Translations under genes and position numbers: made by a program | Part shown: piece after piece, positions 48,496-57,405 of the stretch | How positions within the stretch are numbered: the stretch's first letter is position 1 | Layout: each line of letters begins with the position of its first letter | The notes under the pieces: model-generated | Seen by the model: the letters and a program-made list of their open reading frames with translations, nothing else | Databases searched by the model: none | Told to the model about the DNA's origin: nothing | Assembly (NCBI RefSeq): GCF_014905555.1 | Contig: NZ_BNGS01000006.1 | Span: forward strand, 62,001-126,000 | Source of the DNA: Streptomyces sp. Y2F8-2 | GTDB taxonomy: Bacteria; Actinomycetota; Actinomycetes; Streptomycetales; Streptomycetaceae | Length of the DNA: 64,000 nucleotides | Reading direction: 5' to 3'

Positions 48496-48840
48496 CTACC
48501 GCCCCGGCCCCGCCCCCACCGTGTACGTCCGGCGCAGGAACCGCATCAGGGCCTTCGACTCGAACTGCACCACTTCCACGCCCTGCGGCGAGTGGAACTC
48601 CATCACGGCCTGGACCCGACCGCACGGCCAGATGCGGACCTCGCCCGTACCCGCCGGTGCGTTCAGGCCCTGCTCCAGGAGGTCCCGGGAGAAGGCCCAC
48701 TCGTGCGGGCCGGGCAGGCCGATGCGCACCGAGCGCGGGTCGGCGTCCGGGTCGTAGCGCAGGACGACGGGGACGGCGTCAGAAGTTTCCGGGGAGTCGG
48801 TGACGACATGGGCTCGCGCGTACTGTTCCACCACGGACAT
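48496..48840 (-). CDS. ssgE: SsgA-like sporulation protein (SsgE type)
   Basis: 114 residues, the whole SALP domain: VPVVLRYDPDADPRSVRIGL, EWAFSRDLLEQGL, VRIWPCGR and VVQFESKALMRFLRRTY. SALPs are found only in sporulating actinomycetes and guide septum and spore-wall events. From memory SsgE of S. coelicolor follows two PBP genes and controls spore release, which fits this context. The ATG at 48840 has GAGGAG upstream. It is convergent with the second PBP gene. Confidence 0.88.
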   Translation of the reverse strand: MSVVEQYARAHVVTDSPETSDAVPVVLRYDPDADPRSVRIGLPGPHEWAFSRDLLEQGLNAPAGTGEVRIWPCGRVQAVMEFHSPQGVEVVQFESKALMRFLRRTYTVGAGPGR

Positions 48841-48999
48841 CGGACCACTCCTCACGCTGCGTCACCCGAGCAGAAGCTGTGAATCCGCTACCCATCCAAT
48901 GTCGCACATATGGGCGCCGCCGACCTCCGATGCGAGTGTCGCTTGCCACAGTGGCGCGCCTCCTGCGCGCCCCCTGCACCTTCTACGTCGCTCAAGCTC

Positions 49000-49030
49000 T
49001 TGCAAAGAGGTCGCAATAAGCCGCTATCCT
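49000..49030 (+). promoter_or_regulatory. Nur-box-like operator over a possible leaderless promoter
   Basis: TTGCAA (49000-49005), N5, TCGCAA (49011-49016) differs in one base from the TTGCAA-N5-TTGCAA site I recall for the nickel regulator Nur. A -10 candidate TATCCT (49025-49030) ends 6 nt before the GTG at 49037, so the transcript may start at or near the GTG. No Shine-Dalgarno is seen. No cobalamin riboswitch was recognised. Confidence 0.6.
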
Positions 49031-49036
49031 CGAACG

Positions 49037-50113
49037 GTGCATGTCCCGGACGGATTCATCGACGCCCCCATCTCCGCCGCGACCGGTGTCCTCGCCGCCG
49101 GCGCCCTGGCCGTCAGCCTGAAAGGTGCCCGGCGTGAGCTCGACGAGCGCACCGCCCCGCTGGCCGGCCTGGTGGCCGCGTTCATCTTCGCGGTCCAGAT
49201 GCTGAACTTCCCCGTCGCCGCGGGCACCAGCGGGCATCTGCTGGGCGGTGCGCTGGCCGCGATACTCGTCGGACCCTGCACCGGGGTCCTGTGCGTCTCG
49301 GTCGTCCTGCTCATGCAGGGCATCCTCTTCGCGGACGGCGGTCTGACCGCGCTCGGCGTGAACATCACCGACATGGCGGTCGTGACGACCGTCGTGTCGT
49401 ACGCCGTCTTCCGCGGCCTGGTGAAGGTGCTGCCGCGCAGGCGGCGCTCGGTCACCGTCGCCTCCTTCGCCGCCGCGCTGGTGTCGGTGCCCGCCGCCGC
49501 GGTCGCCTTCACGCTGATCTACGCCGTGGGTGGCACGACCGACGTGGCCCTCTCCAAGGTCGCCACCGCGATGATCGGCGTCCACGTCCTCATCGGCGTC
49601 GGCGAGGCCACGATCACCGCGCTCACGGTCGGCGCCGTCATCGCCGTACGGCCCGACCTGGTGTACGGCGCACGGGGCCTGGAGCGGAAGCTCAAGCTGC
49701 GGGTGAACGGTCAGCTGGTCGACGCGCCCGCCGCCGAGCCCGCCGTCCCAGCGACCGCCCTCCCCCAAGCTCTCGACTCCGCCCGAGCAGGGAGGCACCC
49801 CCACCACCGCAAGCTGTGGGCCACCGGCCTGGTCATCTCTCTGCTCCTCGCCGGCTTCGTCAGCTTCTACGCCTCCGCCAGCCCGGACGGCCTGGAGAAG
49901 GTCGCCAAGGACCAGGGCATCGACCGGAGGACCGAACCGCACGCGGCGGCCGACTCCCCGCTCGCCGACTACGGCGTCAAGGACATCGCCGACGCCCGCC
50001 TCTCCGGCGGTCTCGCGGGAGTGATCGGCGTCGGGGTCACCGTGGTCGCGGGCAGCGCTGTCTTCCGGGTCGTCCGCAGGCGGCGGACGACCGAGCCCTC
50101 GCAGGCGCGCTGA
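49037..50113 (+). CDS. ECF nickel/cobalt transporter substrate subunit (CbiM/NikM) with PDGLE domain
   Basis: 358 residues. It begins MHVPDGFIDAPISAATG, with the metal-binding second-residue His of NikM/CbiM, and carries about six helices including GTSGHLLGGALAAILVGP. After a soluble loop partly encoded by a dispersed repeat (ALPQALDSARAGRH, 49761-49803), a PDGLE domain (SPDGLEKVA, SPLADYGV) with two helices replaces a separate NikN/CbiN. It captures Ni2+ or Co2+. The GTG at 49037 looks leaderless. Confidence 0.88.
   Translation: MHVPDGFIDAPISAATGVLAAGALAVSLKGARRELDERTAPLAGLVAAFIFAVQMLNFPVAAGTSGHLLGGALAAILVGPCTGVLCVSVVLLMQGILFADGGLTALGVNITDMAVVTTVVSYAVFRGLVKVLPRRRRSVTVASFAAALVSVPAAAVAFTLIYAVGGTTDVALSKVATAMIGVHVLIGVGEATITALTVGAVIAVRPDLVYGARGLERKLKLRVNGQLVDAPAAEPAVPATALPQALDSARAGRHPHHRKLWATGLVISLLLAGFVSFYASASPDGLEKVAKDQGIDRRTEPHAAADSPLADYGVKDIADARLSGGLAGVIGVGVTVVAGSAVFRVVRRRRTTEPSQAR
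49761..49803 (+). repeat. Dispersed GC-rich repeat, copy 3 (in coding sequence)
   Basis: A 43-bp copy of the repeat at 7358-7400 (TCCCCCAAGCTCT...CGAGCAGGGAGGCACCCCCA) lies in frame in the hydrophilic loop between the CbiM core and the PDGLE domain, a place that tolerates added residues. Confidence 0.7.
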
Positions 50114-50114
50114 G

Positions 50115-50876
50115 ATGGGCGCCGGCCACGCCCATCGGCTGTACCGTCACGGGCACTCCCCCGTGCACGCCCTGCCGCCGCACACCAAGCTCGCCGCCGC
50201 GTTCGCGTTCGTGGTGGTCGTGGTCTCCACCCCGCGCGAGGCGATGTGGGCGTTCGCGCTGTACGCCGGCCTCCTCGCCCTCGTCGCGTACGCGGCCCGC
50301 GTGCCGGCCGGGTTCCTGCTGAGGCGGCTGCTGATCGAGGTGCCGTTCGTCGCCTTCGCCGTGCTGATGCCGTTCGTGGCCGAGGGCGAGCGCGTCGAGG
50401 TCCTCGGGCTCTCGCTGAGCGTGAGCGGCCTGTGGGGTGCGTGGAACGTCCTCGCCAAGGGCACCCTCGGCGTCGCCGCCTCCGTCCTGCTCGCCGCCAC
50501 CACCGAGCTGCGCGAACTGCTCCTCGGCCTGCAGCGCCTGAAGCTCCCGCCCCTGCTCGTGCAGATCGCCTCCTTCATGATCCGCTACGGCGACGTCATC
50601 ACCGACGAGATGCGGCGGATGCGGATCGCGCGGGAGTCGCGGGGCTTCGAGGCGCGCGGCGTCCGCCACTGGGGTGTGCTCGCGAAGTCGGCGGGCGCGC
50701 TGTTCATCCGCTCCTACGAACGGGGCGAGCGCGTGCACCTGGCCATGGTCAGCCGGGGCTACTCCGGCTCGATGCCGGTCATCGACGAGGTGACCGCGTC
50801 CCGTACGCAGTGGTCGTACGCCCTCACCCTGCCCTTCGCCGCCCTCGTCGTCTGCCTGCTGGGATGGACCCTGTGA
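50115..50876 (+). CDS. ECF transporter T component (CbiQ)
   Basis: 253 residues, about five helices. The cytoplasmic coupling motifs of T components are present: RIARESRGFEARG and SYERGERVHLAMVSRGYSG, each with the Ala-Arg-Gly pattern. It couples the ATPase to the metal-binding subunit. It starts 1 nt after the CbiM stop and overlaps cbiO, so the three genes form one operon. Confidence 0.9.
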   Translation: MGAGHAHRLYRHGHSPVHALPPHTKLAAAFAFVVVVVSTPREAMWAFALYAGLLALVAYAARVPAGFLLRRLLIEVPFVAFAVLMPFVAEGERVEVLGLSLSVSGLWGAWNVLAKGTLGVAASVLLAATTELRELLLGLQRLKLPPLLVQIASFMIRYGDVITDEMRRMRIARESRGFEARGVRHWGVLAKSAGALFIRSYERGERVHLAMVSRGYSGSMPVIDEVTASRTQWSYALTLPFAALVVCLLGWTL

Positions 50877-51622
50877 CACCTTCACTCGAAGTGGCCGGGC
50901 TGGCCTTCGCCTACCCGGACGGCCACCAGGCACTGTTCGGTGTCGACTTCCGCCTCGAGCGCGGCGAACGGGTCGCGCTGCTCGGGCCGAACGGCGCCGG
51001 GAAGACCACGCTCGTGCTGCACCTCAACGGCATCCTGACCGGCGGCACGGGCACGGTGAAGGTCGCCGGACTGCCGGTCGGGAAGCCGCACATGGCGGAG
51101 ATCCGCCGCCGGGTCGGGATCGTCTTCCAGGACCCGGACGACCAGTTGTTCATGCCGACGGTCCGCGAGGACGTCGCGTTCGGACCGGCCGCGGCCGGAC
51201 TGAAGGGCGCGGAACTTCAGGAGCGCGTCGACCACGCCCTCGAGCGGGTCGGCATGGCGGAGTTCAAGGACCGCCCGCCGCACCACCTGTCCTTCGGTCA
51301 ACGCCGCCGGGTGGCCGTGGCGACCGTTCTCGCCATGGAGCCGGAGATCCTGGTCCTGGACGAGCCGTCCTCCAACCTCGACCCGGCCTCGCGCCGCGAA
51401 CTCGCCGACATCCTCAGGTCGTTGGACGTGACGGTCCTCATGGTCACGCACGACCTGCCGTACGCCCTGGAGTTGTGCCCGCGCTCCCTGATCCTGAGCG
51501 ACGGTGTGATCGCGGCGGACGGCAAGACCGCCGACCTGCTCGCCGACGAGGAGCTGATGTGCGCCCACCGCCTGGAACTGCCCTTCGGCTTCGATCCGCG
51601 GTCCGTGACAATGGGCGCGTGA
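50873..51622 (+). CDS. ECF transporter ATPase (CbiO)
   Basis: 249 residues. Walker A LLGPNGAGKTTLVLHLNG, Q-loop FQDPDDQLFMPTVREDVAFG, signature LSFGQRRRVAVATVLA, Walker B ILVLDEPSSNLDP. It powers Ni/Co uptake with CbiM and CbiQ. The GTG at 50873 overlaps the cbiQ stop (GTGA); an ATG at 50864 is also possible. The 3' end overlaps ohrR in the same way. Confidence 0.92.
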   Translation: MTPSLEVAGLAFAYPDGHQALFGVDFRLERGERVALLGPNGAGKTTLVLHLNGILTGGTGTVKVAGLPVGKPHMAEIRRRVGIVFQDPDDQLFMPTVREDVAFGPAAAGLKGAELQERVDHALERVGMAEFKDRPPHHLSFGQRRRVAVATVLAMEPEILVLDEPSSNLDPASRRELADILRSLDVTVLMVTHDLPYALELCPRSLILSDGVIAADGKTADLLADEELMCAHRLELPFGFDPRSVTMGA

Positions 51623-52080
51623 CGAACGAGGAGATGGACGGCTCGCTGCTCCTGGACGACCAGCTGTGCTTCGCGCTGTACGCCGCCCAGCGCGCGGTGA
51701 CGGCCGTGTACCGCCCGCTCCTGGAGGACCTCGGTCTCACCTACCCGCAGTACCTCGTCCTGCTGGTCCTGTGGGAGCGAGGCGAGACGACGGTCAAGGA
51801 GCTGGCGGCCGCCCTGCGCCTCGACTACGGCACCGTTTCCCCGCTGCTCAAGCGTCTTCAGGCGGCGGGTCTGGTCCGGCGTGAGCGGTCGGCGCGGGAC
51901 GAGCGGTCGGTGCTCGTCGCGGTCACCGCGCGTGGGGAGGAGCTGCGGGAGCGCGCGGCGCGTGTGCCCGGTGCCGTGCTCACGGCGACGGGGCTCGACG
52001 CCCCGGGGATCGCCCGGCTGCGCGAGGAGCTGTGGCTCCTGGCGGAGAGGGCGGAGGCCGCGGCGGCCCGCACCCGCTGA
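51619..52080 (+). CDS. ohrR: OhrR-type MarR regulator
   Basis: 153 residues. The redox Cys sits in LLLDDQLCFALYAAQRA near the N-terminus, as in OhrR sensors. The winged helix is LTYPQYLVLLVLWERGE, LRLDYGTVSPLLKRLQAAGLVRRERS, RDERSVLVAVT. Oxidation of the Cys by organic peroxides releases DNA. It starts by GTGA overlap with cbiO, so it can be made from the metal-importer transcript, and is followed by ohr 106 nt later. Confidence 0.9.
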   Translation: MTNEEMDGSLLLDDQLCFALYAAQRAVTAVYRPLLEDLGLTYPQYLVLLVLWERGETTVKELAAALRLDYGTVSPLLKRLQAAGLVRRERSARDERSVLVAVTARGEELRERAARVPGAVLTATGLDAPGIARLREELWLLAERAEAAAARTR

Positions 52081-52140
52081 TCTCGGCTTACCCACGGTTG
52101 CCGCCCCCTGGTGACGGCGGTCGACCTACCAGTCGGTACC

Positions 52141-52165
52141 TTGTGCACGATGTACTTGCGCACAC
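52141..52165. promoter_or_regulatory. Candidate OhrR operator before ohr
   Basis: An inverted repeat TGTGC (52142-52146), N13, GCACA (52160-52164) lies in the 106-bp ohrR-ohr gap, about 20 bp before the ohr start. Its place fits peroxide-controlled expression of ohr, but it is not the TACAATT type OhrR box. Confidence 0.4.
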
Positions 52166-52186
52166 TTGTTCCGGGGGAGGCAGACC

Positions 52187-52633
52187 ATGTCTGACGGCAC
52201 CGCTGTCGACACCCGTCCGACGAAGATCATGTACGTCGCCGAGGCCACCGCGCACGGCGGCCGGGACGGGTACGTGACCAGCCAGGACGGCCACATCGCG
52301 CTGAAGGTGGCGATGCCGCCGGAGCTGGGCGGCGACGGCAGCGGCACCAACCCCGAGCAGCTGTTCGCGGCCGGCTACAGCTCCTGCTTCCACAACGCGC
52401 TGATCCTCGTCGGCAACCGCGAGGGCTACGACCTGACCGGCTCCACCGTCGCCGCGAAGGTCGGCATCGGCCCCAACAAGCAGCGCGGCTACGGCCTCGC
52501 GGTCGCCCTGAGCGTCTCGCTGCCCGTCCTCGACCAGGAGGTCGCGGCCCGGCTCGTGGAGGCGGCCCACGAGGTGTGCCCCTACTCGAACGCCACCCGC
52601 GGGAACATCGATGTAACGATTGTGCTGGGCTGA
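52187..52633 (+). CDS. ohr: Organic hydroperoxide resistance protein (Ohr/OsmC family)
   Basis: 148 residues. The two catalytic cysteines are AAGYSSCFHNAL and HEVCPYSNATRGNIDV, and the N-terminal EATAHGGRDG is typical. It reduces organic and fatty-acid hydroperoxides in the cytoplasm with lipoylated thiols. The ATG at 52187 has GGGGGAGG upstream. It pairs with the preceding ohrR. Confidence 0.96.
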   Translation: MSDGTAVDTRPTKIMYVAEATAHGGRDGYVTSQDGHIALKVAMPPELGGDGSGTNPEQLFAAGYSSCFHNALILVGNREGYDLTGSTVAAKVGIGPNKQRGYGLAVALSVSLPVLDQEVAARLVEAAHEVCPYSNATRGNIDVTIVLG

Positions 52634-52720
52634 GGAACCCCAGGAATCGCAGGCTCGAAGCGCGTGTTACGCCCATAGTCGCAGGCGATCCACCATCGAC
52701 AGCGGGACGGGAGTACGGAC

Positions 52721-53878
52721 GTGGACGTGAACGGCGCTGTGGCCGAGGGCTTCGAGCCGGTCAGGGAGGCGTTCGTACGGAACTTCGAGGCGCGCGGCGA
52801 GCGCGGGGCGGCCGTCGCCGTCTACCGGGACGGGCGCAAGGTCGTGGACCTGTGGGGCGGCACCAAGGACGTCGACGGCACGGCGCTCTGGCAGCGGGAG
52901 ACGGCGCAGATCGTGCGCTCGGCGACCAAGGGCGTCGCGGCGGCCGTGCTGCTGATGCTGGCCGAGCGCGGGGAGCTGGACCTGGACGCCCCGGTCGGAC
53001 ACCTCTGGCCCGAGTACAAGGCGCAGGGCAAGGAGCACACGACGGTGCGTCACGTCCTGGCGCACCGGGCGGGGGTACCGGTCCTGGACCGCGCGCTCAC
53101 ACCGGCCGAGGCAGCCGACCCCGACCTGGCGGCCACGGCGCTGGCCAGGCAGACCCCCGTCTGGGAGCCGGGCACGGACCACGGCTACCACGCGCAGACG
53201 TACAGCTGGCTGACAGGTGAGCTGGTCAGGCGGGCCACGGGCCGTTCGATCGGCGAGTGGATCGCCACCGAGATCGCCGGGCCGCTGGGCCTGGACCTGT
53301 GGGTGGGCCTGCCGGAGGCGGAGGCGCACCGGGTGGGCCGCGTCGGCCGCATCGAGGCCCCGGCCCGGGAAGGCGCGCTGCGTACCCGCCCCAAGCGCGC
53401 GGTCGCCGACGCGTACGCGGACCCGGAGAGCCTGACCCGCCGTGCCTTCGCGGCGATCACCCCGCAGCCCGACGAGAACGACCCCGCCTACCGGGCGGCG
53501 GTCCTTCCCGCGTCGAACGGCATCGCGACGGCCGACGCGCTGGCCCGGTTCTACGCGGCGCTGACCGGCGAGGTGGACGGCGTACGCCTCTTCTCCCCTA
53601 CGACGGTGGAACTGGCCCGCCGGGAAGCCTCGGCGGGCCCGGACCGCGTGCTGGTGGTCCCCACCCGCTTCGGGCTCGGCTACATGCTCCACGGCAGCGC
53701 GTCCCCGCTGCTCGCCCCCGGTTCCTTCGGCCACCCGGGCCGCGGCGGCGCGCTGGGCTTCGCGGACCCGGAGTCGGGCATCGCCTTCGGGTATGTGACG
53801 AACGGCTTCCACAAGAGCGTGACAGCGGACCCGCGGGCACAGGCGCTGGTACGGGCGGTGCGCACGTCGCTGGCGTAG
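52721..53878 (+). CDS. Serine hydrolase / class C beta-lactamase-like esterase
   Basis: 385 residues. Motifs of the DD-peptidase/EstB group are RSATKG (S-x-x-K nucleophile), YHAQTYSW (Tyr site) and HPGRGG (third box). There is no signal peptide, so it is probably a cytoplasmic esterase and not a secreted beta-lactamase. The substrate is unknown. The GTG at 52721 has GGGAG 8-12 nt upstream. Confidence 0.88.
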   Translation: MDVNGAVAEGFEPVREAFVRNFEARGERGAAVAVYRDGRKVVDLWGGTKDVDGTALWQRETAQIVRSATKGVAAAVLLMLAERGELDLDAPVGHLWPEYKAQGKEHTTVRHVLAHRAGVPVLDRALTPAEAADPDLAATALARQTPVWEPGTDHGYHAQTYSWLTGELVRRATGRSIGEWIATEIAGPLGLDLWVGLPEAEAHRVGRVGRIEAPAREGALRTRPKRAVADAYADPESLTRRAFAAITPQPDENDPAYRAAVLPASNGIATADALARFYAALTGEVDGVRLFSPTTVELARREASAGPDRVLVVPTRFGLGYMLHGSASPLLAPGSFGHPGRGGALGFADPESGIAFGYVTNGFHKSVTADPRAQALVRAVRTSLA

Positions 53879-53894
53879 CCGGGCACGACACGGT

Positions 53895-53924
53895 GGTGCC
53901 CGCACGCCTCGACGTGCGGGCACC
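53895..53924. terminator. Bidirectional terminator
   Basis: A perfect 12-bp stem (53895-53906 with 53913-53924, loop CCTCGA), extendable by G-U and G-C pairs, lies between the esterase gene and the convergent DUF1876 gene. Confidence 0.8.
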
Positions 53925-53972
53925 GCCGGAATCGGTACTCCTCGCTCTCGCTGTTCGATCTCACTGCGGGCG

Positions 53973-54254
53973 TCAGTGGAACGTGAGCGGGTGCGACGTC
54001 CTCCCGGACGCCTCGTCGATCTCGTCGTGCGCCTTCGTGAGCAGCTGCATCGCCAGCTCGTTCAGCGCACGCGCCCCCGCGATCTCCTCACCGACGCGCG
54101 GCTGATTCGAATCCGAACGGTGGCGGCTGGCGTACCCGCGTGCCCGGACCTCCTTGCCGTCGGGCAGCCGGACGAGCGCCGCCGCCCGCGTCCGCTGATC
54201 GTCCTCCTCGAACTCGAGTTCCACATGCCATCCGACTGCGGTGTGCATAGACAT
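53973..54254 (-). CDS. DUF1876 (dsRBD-like) small protein
   Basis: 93 residues: HTAVGWHVELEFEEDDQRT, ALVRLPDGKEVRARGYASRH, RVGEEIAGARALNELAMQLL. This is the DUF1876 pattern, an alpha-beta fold likened to double-stranded RNA-binding domains and common in Streptomyces. The ATG at 54254 has a near-consensus GGAGGTGATC ribosome site, so it is probably well translated. Function unknown. Confidence 0.85.
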   Translation of the reverse strand: MSMHTAVGWHVELEFEEDDQRTRAAALVRLPDGKEVRARGYASRHRSDSNQPRVGEEIAGARALNELAMQLLTKAHDEIDEASGRTSHPLTFH

Positions 54255-54343
54255 GACGATCACCTCCGGAACCGCTGATTCCAGGGTGCTCCTCCTCGTC
54301 CCCCGATGCACGGCGCGGGCACCTTCGAAATCCTTGGGAGTCT

Positions 54344-55234
54344 TCAGGAACCGGACTTCTCGTCGAAGCTGGCGAAGTACGCGGCGGCCATGTCCTCGTC
54401 GGCGTGGCCCTGGGCGGCGGCGCGGGCGAGGCGTTCGGCGGTCGCGGCGGCCACGTCGAGGCGGACGCCGTGCTCCTCCCCGGCCCGGACGATCAGACGG
54501 GCGTCCTTCTCGGCCGTCGCCACGGCGAAACTGGCCGGGGTCAGGGCGCCGTTCAGGAGGAGGTCGGCCTTGGCGTGCAGGTAGCCCATGTCCAGCGGGC
54601 CGCCCGCGATGATGTCGAAGAACTTCTGCGGGTCCACGTCCAGTGCCTTGGCCAGGGCCAGTACCTCGCCGGTCGCGGCGGTGGCGGCGAGGACCCAGCT
54701 GTTGGCCACCAGCTTCAGACGGCTGGCGCTGCCGGCCGCACCGTCCTGACCGGTCCACAGCGTGCGGGCGCCGACGGCGTCGAAGACGGGCGTCACCGTT
54801 TCCCGCCCCTCGGCGGGCCCGGCGGCGAGGACGGTCAGCTGCCCGGCCTCCGCGGGCTGGCGGGTGCCGAGCACGGGGGCGTCGTAGAAGGCCAGGCCGT
54901 GTTCGCGGGCGAAGGCGGCCAGCTCGCCCGTGGCCTCGATCCCGGCGGTGGTCGACTGCACCCAGGCGGTGCCGGGACGCAGGGCGTCGGCGGCCTCCCG
55001 CATGACCTGCAGCACGGTGGCGCCGTCGTAGAGCATGGTCAGGACGACGTCGGCATCCCGCACCGCCTCGGCGGGGGTGCCGGCGACCTGCGCGCCGTCG
55101 GCGGCGAGCGGCTCGGCCTTGTCACGGGTGCGGTTCCAGGCGCGGACGGTGTGTCCGGCGCGAGCGATGTTGCGGGCCATCGCGGCGCCCATGATGCCGG
55201 TACCGAGGACGCTCACGGTGAGCTTGTCTGTCAT
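54344..55234 (-). CDS. NAD(P)-dependent beta-hydroxyacid dehydrogenase family protein
   Basis: 296 residues. Rossmann loop VSVLGTGIMGAAMARNIARAG, substrate region VQSTTAGIEATGELA, YDAPVLGTRQPAEAGQLTVLAAG, and catalytic Lys in SRLKLVANSW. It belongs to the 3-hydroxyisobutyrate dehydrogenase/glyoxylate reductase group; some members are imine reductases. The ATG at 55234 has AGGAAG upstream. The gap 55235-55459 holds no recognised feature. Confidence 0.9.
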   Translation of the reverse strand: MTDKLTVSVLGTGIMGAAMARNIARAGHTVRAWNRTRDKAEPLAADGAQVAGTPAEAVRDADVVLTMLYDGATVLQVMREAADALRPGTAWVQSTTAGIEATGELAAFAREHGLAFYDAPVLGTRQPAEAGQLTVLAAGPAEGRETVTPVFDAVGARTLWTGQDGAAGSASRLKLVANSWVLAATAATGEVLALAKALDVDPQKFFDIIAGGPLDMGYLHAKADLLLNGALTPASFAVATAEKDARLIVRAGEEHGVRLDVAAATAERLARAAAQGHADEDMAAAYFASFDEKSGS

Positions 55235-55459
55235 GACGTCAACTTCCTGATCCCACGGTGACTGATGCGCTTCCCATGCTCCCCCAGCGGGCGAGCGTCC
55301 CGTCGACGCGTACCGGGCGCGCGGCATCACTCCGCGTCCGACCGCCGGACCAGCGGTCAGCCGTGGCGTCCGTCGCGGCCACTCATACGACGGAGGCCGC
55401 GGGCGGTTTCGGCCTCGGGTCGGTGAGGTGGCCCTCCTGGACCTGCCGGGTCGATTCTC

Positions 55460-56233
55460 CTAATCGGTCCAGACCGGCTTGCGCTTTTCGAGGAAGGCGG
55501 CCATGCCCTCCCGGGCCGCAAGGGTCTGGGAAGCAGCCGCCATCACCTCGACGGCAATCGTGTAGGCGTCGGCCTCGGGGCGGTCCAGCTGCGCGTACAG
55601 GGTCTGCTTGCCCAGGGCCTTGCTCGCGCGACTGCCCCGCGTCGCTCTGGCCAGCAGCCCGGCGACCCCCTCGTCGAGTTGGGAGTCCGGCACGACCCGG
55701 TTGACCAGTCCCCAGTCGAGCGCGGTGGCGGCGTCGATGACGTCGCCGGTCAGAGCAAGCTCCATCAACCGCTTACGGCCGACCGCCCGGGCCACCGGCA
55801 CCGCCGGGGTGTGGCAGAACCAGCCTCCCTTGCCGCCGGGCAACGCGAAACCGGCCGACTCCGCAGCCACCGCCAGGTCGCAGGACGCCACCAGCTGGCA
55901 GCCCGCGGCGGTCGCCAGGCCGTGCACCCGGGCGACGACCACTTGCGGCACGGACTCGATGGTGTGCATCAGCTCGGTGCACAGCTGCAGCAGCTCCCGG
56001 ACCCCGGCCAGATCCCGAACGGCGACGTCGCCGAAGTCGTGCCCCGCGGAGAACACCGGCCCCGCACCGGCCAGGACGACCCCGGTCGCGTCGGACTCCG
56101 CCGTCTCGCGGAAAGCCGCCAGCAGCTCGGTGAGATGATCCGCGGACAGAGAGTTGCGCCGCGAGGCCCGGTTCATGGTGATGGTGACCGTGTCACCCTC
56201 GCGCTTGAGCAGAATGTGTTCGTACTCACCCAT
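55460..56233 (-). CDS. Enoyl-CoA hydratase/isomerase family protein
   Basis: 257 residues. Crotonase fold: ITMNRASRRNSLS, the oxyanion segment FSAGHDFGDV, VVARVHGLATAAGCQLVASCDLAVA and FALPGGKGGWFC. It probably hydrates or rearranges acyl-CoAs; the second acidic catalytic residue could not be placed with certainty. Its 5' end overlaps the garbled tail of a DMT-transporter pseudogene. Confidence 0.9.
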   Translation of the reverse strand: MGEYEHILLKREGDTVTITMNRASRRNSLSADHLTELLAAFRETAESDATGVVLAGAGPVFSAGHDFGDVAVRDLAGVRELLQLCTELMHTIESVPQVVVARVHGLATAAGCQLVASCDLAVAAESAGFALPGGKGGWFCHTPAVPVARAVGRKRLMELALTGDVIDAATALDWGLVNRVVPDSQLDEGVAGLLARATRGSRASKALGKQTLYAQLDRPEADAYTIAVEVMAAASQTLAAREGMAAFLEKRKPVWTD

Positions 56234-57059
56234 ACCCTGACGTTACGTCGTCCGCAGCCGGAGGAGAACTCAACCGTGGCCCGCGGGAGGAGGTGTCCGA
56301 ACACGACGGTGACGCTCGCGGCCAGCCGTCGACCGCCCAGTCGCTCGCGGAAGAGCACGGTGCCGAGCAGTGCGGCGATGACAATGCTCGTCTCCCGGAG
56401 TGCGGCGATGGACGCCAGGTCACCGTGGTCCTGCGCCCACACCGCCAGTGCGTACGCGGTCAGTGAGAGCACCCCACCGGTCAGTCCACGCATCGGGCGC
56501 CGCGCAGCCGGGATGACAGGCGCCGTACGCCCGTGCCGTCGACGACCGTGTATGAGGCGATAATGATGCCGGTGCCGAGGGCAGCCGTTAGTGCCGGCAA
56601 CTGGGTACGGTCCGGCAAGCAGTCCGCCAGAGCGAAGGCGACCAGCCCGGCGGAAATGATCAGGACGCCGGTGAGTTCGGGGGCTGACAGCCCCTGGCCG
56701 AGAACGCTCACCGAGAGGACGGTGACCAGCATGGGTGCGACGCCGCGCGCCACCGGGTACATCTGGCCGAAATCGCCGAGCTTGCAAGCCTGGAGCAGCA
56801 GCGTCTGATAGACGACCTGGAGCACGGCTGACCCCGCGATGAACGGCCAGGCGACAGAGCCGGGGAGCGGGGTGAAACAGACCCAGATCGCGCTGACGCC
56901 GACGAAGGCGAGGTTGATCAGCGTGAAGCCGGCGAGTTTGTTCGGAATCGCGTGCGCCAGTGCGTTCCACACGGCGTGCAGCACCGCTGCGGTCAGCACC
57001 ACTACAGGCACAGCAGTGCCTGCTTGCGCAGCCACATCCATGAGCGTCGACCGTTGCAT
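56173..57059 (-). pseudogene. EamA/DMT-family transporter, internally deleted and frameshifted
   Basis: The 5' part from 57059 encodes EamA helices (VVVLTAAVLHAVWNALAHAI, VSVLGQGLSAPELTGVLIISAG) up to VVDGTGVRR. It then meets a stop after unrelated residues. From about 56520 another frame resumes EamA sequence (PVIPAARRPMRGLTGGVLSLTAYALAVW, LLGTVLFRERLGGRRLAASV). Two to four tens of residues are missing at the junction, and the C-terminus runs into the enoyl-CoA hydratase gene. It looks like a decayed permease. Confidence 0.75.
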
Positions 57060-57405
57060 AAGCTCAAGCGTCGGGGAATTTCATTCCGCACTGCTCGCGC
57101 CACGGCCGGTTGCGCGGGACATGACGGCAGACTCTCAGCATCCCTGAACAGCGTTGTCGTTACGGCATCAGCAACGCTTGACTGAGCGTCTCCCAGCGCG
57201 GCGACGGACGCGAACCCGGCTCTGCGACTGGACTCACAGGCCGCGCTTGTACCTGCGACGGGCAGGACGGCGCCGGGACCCCCACGTCGACGAGGGATTA
57301 CGAAGTCAGCGGGGGAGCAGCAAGGAGCCGCAGGTCAATGCCACACACACGCACGCGCTCGTGTGCTCAGACTGTGCAGCTCGCGGGAGGAAGTGGCCTG
57401 TAGCA
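57060..57405. other. 346-bp gap without a gene
   Basis: Between the EamA pseudogene and the 167-residue orphan protein. Base composition is lower in G+C and codon bias is weak on both strands. No gene, RNA or terminator was recognised. Such sequence is consistent with the decaying state of the 56-59 kb patch. Confidence 0.5.

Noticed and set aside
48841..49036. Cobalamin riboswitch before cbiM
   Set aside because: No B12-box-like sequence, and the promoter appears to leave no leader.
52721..53878. Antibiotic-inactivating beta-lactamase
   Set aside because: S-x-x-K motif is present but there is no signal peptide and the general pattern fits esterases.
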